From: UBA11524 sp963617205
GTDB taxonomy: Bacteria; Bacillota; Clostridia; Christensenellales; Aristaeellaceae
Length of the DNA stretch: 8,402 nucleotides
Reading direction: 5' to 3'
Assembly: GCA_963617205.1 (NCBI GenBank)
Contig: CAVEOA010000050.1
Span: 1-8,402 of the forward strand
Numbering within the stretch: position 1 is the first letter of the stretch; each line of letters begins with the position of its first letter. A program made the translations under genes and the position numbers. Of the stretch, positions 5,350 to 8,402 are shown in pieces. Under the pieces are notes generated by a model, which ran no database searches, had not been told where the DNA came from, and saw only the letters and a program-made list of their open reading frames with translations.

Positions 5350-7349
5350 CCGATGATTGCACCATCCTCGACGCCCTCGCCGACGCTCATCAGGCGCAGA
5401 TTGTCCTTGTCGTCAACGGCAGACAGAATCATGCCCTGACTCTCGATGCCGGCAATCATGCGCGGCGCAAGGTTCGTAATGGCGACAATCTGCTTGCCGA
5501 CAAGCTCCTCCGGCTGATAATACTTCGCGATGCCGGAGAGGATGGTGCGTTCGCCGTCCTTGCCGAAGGACAGGCGGAACTTCAGCAGCTTATTGCTCTT
5601 CTCGACCTTCTCGCAGCTCAGCACGCGCGCAACCTGCATCTTGCACTTGCAGAAGTCATCGAAGGCGATTTCAGGCGGGAATTCGGGCGCTTCGTGCTTC
5701 TTCTCCGCCTTCTTTTCGGGCTTCTTGACGTCCTTCTTGGCTTCCGTCTTGGGCGCTTCCTTCGTTTCGGCAGGCTGATCGCGCTCGATTTCCTTCTGCA
5801 CATCCAGGCGCGGGAACAGCGCGGCGCCCTTCGTCACCTTCAGGCCCTCCGGCAGCACGGCGAACGGCTTGCAGACGGAATCCCACGTCTTCAGTTCAGG
5901 GTCGGTCACGCCGAGCTGCTCATAGATGCGCTCCGGCGTGCGCGGCATGACGAATCCGATCATCACGGCGACGCGGCGGACGCATTCCGCCAGCGTGTAC
6001 AGCACGGTCTGCAGGCGCGGCTTCGTTTCCTCGCTGCGGCCGAGCACCCACGGTTGCGTCATGTCGATGTACTTGTTGCAGTCGCCGATGAGCTTCCAGA
6101 TTTCCGTCAGGGCGTTGGAGAACTGGAATGCGTTGACATAATTTTCAACCTTGCCGGACAACTCCTCCGCCTCGCGCCAGATCGGCTGGTCAACCGCTTC
6201 GTCAACCGTGCCGATGGCCGGAATGACGCCGTCAAAGTACTTCTCAATCATGGCGACCGTGCGCGACACGAGGTTGCCCAAATCGTTCGCAAGGTCGGAA
6301 TTGATGCGCGTCAGCATCGCCTTGAGCGTAAATTCGCCGTCGGAGCCGAAGGGCATCTCGCGCATCAGGAAATAACGCACCGCATCGGAGGAATAGCGGT
6401 CGCACAGCACGACCGGATCGACCACGTTGCCGACGCTCTTGCCCATCTTCTTGCCATCGATGACGAGCCAGCCGTGACCGAAGACCTGCTTGGGCAGCGG
6501 CAGTCCCAGCGCGTGGAGCATAATCGGCCAGATGATGGTATGGAAGCGGACGATTTCCTTGCCGACAAGGTGCACGTCAGCCGGCCAGTACTTCCGGAAC
6601 AGCTCGTCATGCTCCGTGCCGTAGCCGAGCGCAGAGATGTAATTGCTCAGCGCGTCCACCCAGACGTATACCGTGTGCTTTTCATCGAATGTGACCGGAA
6701 TGCCCCACTTGATGGACGTTCTGCTGACGCACAGATCCGCCAGACCGGGACGCAGGAAGTTATTCAGCATCTCGTTGGTGCGGCTTGCAGGCTGAATGAA
6801 ATCGGGATGCTCCTCGATGTACTGGATAAGCCAGTCCGCGTACTTCTGGAGTCTGAAGAAATACGACTCCTCGCGCGTCTTTTCAACCGGACGTCCGCAG
6901 TCCGGGCAGCAGCCGTCCTTGAGCTGCAGCTCCGTCCAGAAGGATTCGCACGGCGTGCAGTACCAGCCCTCATATTCGGACTTGTAGATATCGCCCTGAT
7001 CGTAGAGCTGCTTGAAAATCTTCTGCACGCAGGCGACATGGCGGTCATCGGTCGTGCGGATGAAGTCGTCATAATTGATGTCCATCCGCTTCCACAGGTC
7101 CTTGATGCCCGCGACGATGCGGTCAACATACGCCTTGGGCGTTACGCCCTCCGCCTTTGCCTTGCGCTCGATTTTCTGCCCGTGCTCATCCGTGCCGGTC
7201 AGGAAATACACATCATAGCCGGTCAGCTTCTTGAAGCGCGCCATCGAGTCCGCCGCAGTGGAGCAGTACGCATGACCGATATGCAGGTTACTGCTGGGGT
7301 AATAGATGGGTGTGGTGATGTAGAAGGTCTTCTTACAGCTGTCGCACAT
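5346..7349 (-). CDS. metG: Methionyl-tRNA synthetase with C-terminal tRNA-binding domain
   Basis: 667-aa class I synthetase that charges tRNA-Met. Seen in order: YITTPIYYPSSNLHIGH with the HIGH signature (23-26), a zinc knuckle with Cys131/134 and Cys148/151 (CTPC, CPDC), VDALSNYI, GKEIVRFH, and the KMSKS loop as KMGKS (301-305). An alpha-helical anticodon-binding domain follows, then a Lys/Glu/Ala-rich linker, then a Trbp111-like OB-fold domain (from about FDDFCKCKMQVARV) ending at GAIIG. The frame stays open upstream to 7523, but that part is the T-box leader. Two starts are possible: 7349 (MCDSCKK, GAGG 9 nt upstream, preferred) and 7358 (MNPMCDS, weaker GGAAG). Controlled by the T-box; tatD overlaps its stop by 4 nt. 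Confidence 0.95.
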   Translation of the reverse strand: MCDSCKKTFYITTPIYYPSSNLHIGHAYCSTAADSMARFKKLTGYDVYFLTGTDEHGQKIERKAKAEGVTPKAYVDRIVAGIKDLWKRMDINYDDFIRTTDDRHVACVQKIFKQLYDQGDIYKSEYEGWYCTPCESFWTELQLKDGCCPDCGRPVEKTREESYFFRLQKYADWLIQYIEEHPDFIQPASRTNEMLNNFLRPGLADLCVSRTSIKWGIPVTFDEKHTVYVWVDALSNYISALGYGTEHDELFRKYWPADVHLVGKEIVRFHTIIWPIMLHALGLPLPKQVFGHGWLVIDGKKMGKSVGNVVDPVVLCDRYSSDAVRYFLMREMPFGSDGEFTLKAMLTRINSDLANDLGNLVSRTVAMIEKYFDGVIPAIGTVDEAVDQPIWREAEELSGKVENYVNAFQFSNALTEIWKLIGDCNKYIDMTQPWVLGRSEETKPRLQTVLYTLAECVRRVAVMIGFVMPRTPERIYEQLGVTDPELKTWDSVCKPFAVLPEGLKVTKGAALFPRLDVQKEIERDQPAETKEAPKTEAKKDVKKPEKKAEKKHEAPEFPPEIAFDDFCKCKMQVARVLSCEKVEKSNKLLKFRLSFGKDGERTILSGIAKYYQPEELVGKQIVAITNLAPRMIAGIESQGMILSAVDDKDNLRLMSVGEGVEDGAIIG

Positions 7350-7375
7350 GGGATTCATCCTCGCTTTCTTCCAAT

Positions 7376-7414
7376 AAAAAAGCCGCTCCTCGGCCTTTCT
7401 GCCTAAGGGGCGGC
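7376..7414 (-). terminator. T-box-controlled terminator
   Basis: On the minus strand GCCGCCCCTTAGGC pairs imperfectly with GGCCGAGGAGCGGC (7414-7401 with 7395-7382), followed by six T (7381-7376). The 5' arm overlaps the region needed for the antiterminator. The metG start lies 18-27 bp beyond the T-run. Confidence 0.9.
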
Positions 7415-7607
7415 GAATTGCCGCGTTACCACCCTGTTTTATTGCTTCTCCTGCGGATAACGGCGCGACCCGCTGCACCCTCAGGCGAAAATCGCGTTCA
7501 GGCGCACGAAGCTCAGAAGCCATCTTCCTTCGGGGGACAAGGCTGCGTTTTCAGCAAAGGCAGCTCTCTGTGCATTGCCGTACCGGAGTACTCTCTTCCT
7601 CATTGCA
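7376..7607 (-). ncRNA. T-box leader (Met specifier) of metG-tatD
   Basis: A tRNA-sensing riboswitch read leftward. The T-box sequence AGGGTGGTAACGCG lies within 7421-7440. TGGT in its bulge would pair with the ACCA end of tRNA, which fits the A discriminator of tRNA-Met. Stem I features precede it: AGTA, a distal AGAGAG(CTG) element, and a specifier loop with GAAG-ATG-G followed by the CTTC basal arm. The specifier ATG is at 7523-7521. Uncharged tRNA-Met would favour the antiterminator, switching on synthetase expression. Confidence 0.93.
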
Positions 7608-7613
7608 TGGTTT

Positions 7614-7643
7614 ATTATACCGTTGCGGTGCATTCGTTGTCAA
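7614..7643 (-). promoter_or_regulatory. Promoter of the metG-tatD operon
   Basis: On the minus strand a perfect TTGACA (7643-7638) and perfect TATAAT (7619-7614) are 18 bp apart. Transcription should start near 7607, just before Stem I of the T-box. Confidence 0.88.
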
Positions 7644-7663
7644 GAGGAGACTTCGTCTCTTTT
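7643..7663. other. Hairpin abutting the metG promoter
   Basis: AGAGGAGAC-TTC-GTCTCTTTT forms a 9-bp stem with two G-T pairs, followed on the plus strand by ATTTC. It touches the outer base of the metG -35. It could end a rightward transcript, or it may simply be the first unit of the neighbouring tandem repeat. Confidence 0.4.
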
Positions 7664-7752
7664 ATTTCGTCCCCTTTTTATTTCATCCCCTTCTTTTCTT
7701 CGTCCCTTTTTTATTTCGTTCCTTTTGTTTCGTCCCTTCTTTCGTCCCTTTT
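7652..7752 (+). repeat. Degenerate pyrimidine-rich tandem repeat, core TTCGTCCC
   Basis: Seven imperfect copies of TTCGTCCC begin at 7652, 7666, 7682, 7699, 7715, 7729 and 7741, with period 12-17 bp and T-rich spacers. Variants are TTCGTCTC, TTCATCCC and TTCGTTCC. The plus strand is almost pure C/T and the minus strand purine-rich. The array lies directly upstream of the metG promoter. The remainder to the IS end (7753-7832) shows nothing recognisable. Confidence 0.75.
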
Positions 7753-7832
7753 CATGTGCTGCGTGCAGAGGTGTCCCGCTCAATCGCGAAACGGTTCATT
7801 CCTCCCCTGACCCGCTTTTGAATGCAGATTGC

Positions 7833-7858
7833 TGTAGGTTTGTCAATCATTTTGGACA
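7833..7858. mobile_element. Candidate terminal end of the IS element
   Basis: TGTAGGTTTGTCAATCATTT begins with the TGT typical of IS481/IS3-type inverted repeats and overlaps the last codons of the transposase. The other end is outside the window, so the inverted repeat and any target duplication cannot be tested here. Confidence 0.4.
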
Positions 7859-8402
7859 CGATAGGAAGCAAGCTTTTGTTTCGGAGAAGCCCACTTCAAA
7901 GGACGCATAGGTCGGTTGTTGGTGCGGCTTTGATGGGCAGCTAGCTGCCCATCAAAATCGTCGAGAGAGTAGAAGGAATGGGAATCATAGAAAAGTCGCT
8001 GGTCTTCTCGATGACTGCGCTCAACTTTTCCATTATGCCGAGGCGTATACGGGCGGATGAGTTTGTGGCGAATCCCCAGCTTTTGAGCCGTGCTTTCAAA
8101 AAGGGTCAATTTATCTTTCTGGCTGTTGGAAAAGCGATTGGTAAATTCAAAACCGTTATCTGTTTGCACGCACTCGACCTTTACGCCCAATTTTTGAAAT
8201 TGCTGAACGACTTTCTTCAAAAATTCGGCGGACGAATAGGTGCTTTGCTCCGGATAGGCGCCCAGAATCCGATAACGGGAGTACTCGTCAATGGCGGTAT
8301 ACTGGTATAGCCGTTCCTCCTTGTTGGCTAAGCAGCTTCGAGGAACAACCTTCACGTCGATCTGGATGCGCTCGCCCGGGTGCGTCATCTGTTCATAGGG
8401 CT
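7843..8402 (-). CDS. IS481-like transposase (partial, cut by the window edge)
   Basis: C-terminal catalytic part of a DDE (rve integrase core) transposase that moves an insertion sequence. The frame stays open to the window edge: PYEQ precedes the ATG at 8388, which is therefore an internal Met. Visible motifs, numbered from that Met: IQIDVK with the first Asp (11), YTAIDEYSRYR (30-40), QTDNGFEFTNR with the second Asp (77), and HNGKVERSHRED with the Glu (123). The second Asp and the Glu are 46 residues apart because of a short insertion. The C-terminus seems intact, ending in RVQND and TGA. The N-terminal helix-turn-helix should lie to the right. Whether the element is active cannot be judged. 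Confidence 0.9.
   Translation of the reverse strand, partial: PYEQMTHPGERIQIDVKVVPRSCLANKEERLYQYTAIDEYSRYRILGAYPEQSTYSSAEFLKKVVQQFQKLGVKVECVQTDNGFEFTNRFSNSQKDKLTLFESTAQKLGIRHKLIRPYTPRHNGKVERSHREDQRLFYDSHSFYSLDDFDGQLAAHQSRTNNRPMRPLKWASPKQKLASYRVQND

Noticed and set aside
4579..5439. 286-codon open frame on the plus strand opposite tatD
   Set aside because: Antisense shadow of tatD, whose metal-site motifs are all intact on the other strand.
5694..7406. 570-codon open frame on the plus strand opposite metG
   Set aside because: Shadow of metG codon bias, rich in Leu/Arg/His/Val with no domain pattern; it also runs into the T-box terminator.
7418..7910. Overlapping open frames rich in Phe/Ser/Pro on the plus strand
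   Set aside because: They are translations of the TTCGTCCC tract and the T-box complement, with no plausible start region.

Overview
The window looks like a piece of a Clostridia-type (Firmicutes) chromosome with fairly high GC, most likely a gut Oscillospiraceae-like organism. This is inferred from AGGAGG-type ribosome binding sites, TTGACA/TATAAT promoters, a T-box leader on an aminoacyl-tRNA synthetase gene, and the family types. No rRNA, tRNA or CRISPR array is visible.

Layout, left to right. (1) 1-316: a partial hairpin repeat, then a promoter followed by two LacI-type palindromic operators. (2) 317-2710 (+): a GH94 disaccharide phosphorylase, apparently a stand-alone sugar-inducible gene. 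(3) 2711-3376: a gene-free block built from at least five copies, in both orientations, of one hairpin repeat. The copy before the GH94 gene is an inverted near-perfect match (72/74) to one behind it, so the phosphorylase gene is bracketed by inverted repeats. (4) 3391-4573: a MerR-type regulator (+) divergent from a small cupin (-). The cupin promoter has the 19-bp spacer and internal inverted repeat typical of MerR-activated promoters. Behind the cupin is a very short remnant that looks like a collapsed flavodoxin gene. (5) 4573-7643 (-): an operon of metG (methionyl-tRNA synthetase) and tatD (metal-dependent DNase/hydrolase), joined by a 4-base ATGA overlap. It is read from a strong promoter through a T-box leader with an ATG (Met) specifier. 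(6) 7652-7832: a pyrimidine-rich degenerate tandem repeat. (7) 7833-8402 (-): the 3' part of an IS481-like transposase, cut by the window edge.

How the parts work together: the GH94 enzyme would phosphorolyse an imported beta-linked disaccharide under control of a LacI-type repressor not encoded here. The MerR protein probably activates the cupin gene. The T-box lets uncharged tRNA-Met switch on metG-tatD.

The most unusual content is the hairpin repeat family. Its 9-bp stems differ between copies but stay paired, and the loop is nearly constant. Also notable are the face-to-face overlapping promoters of merR and cupin, and the fact that the longest metG reading frame starts exactly on the T-box specifier codon.
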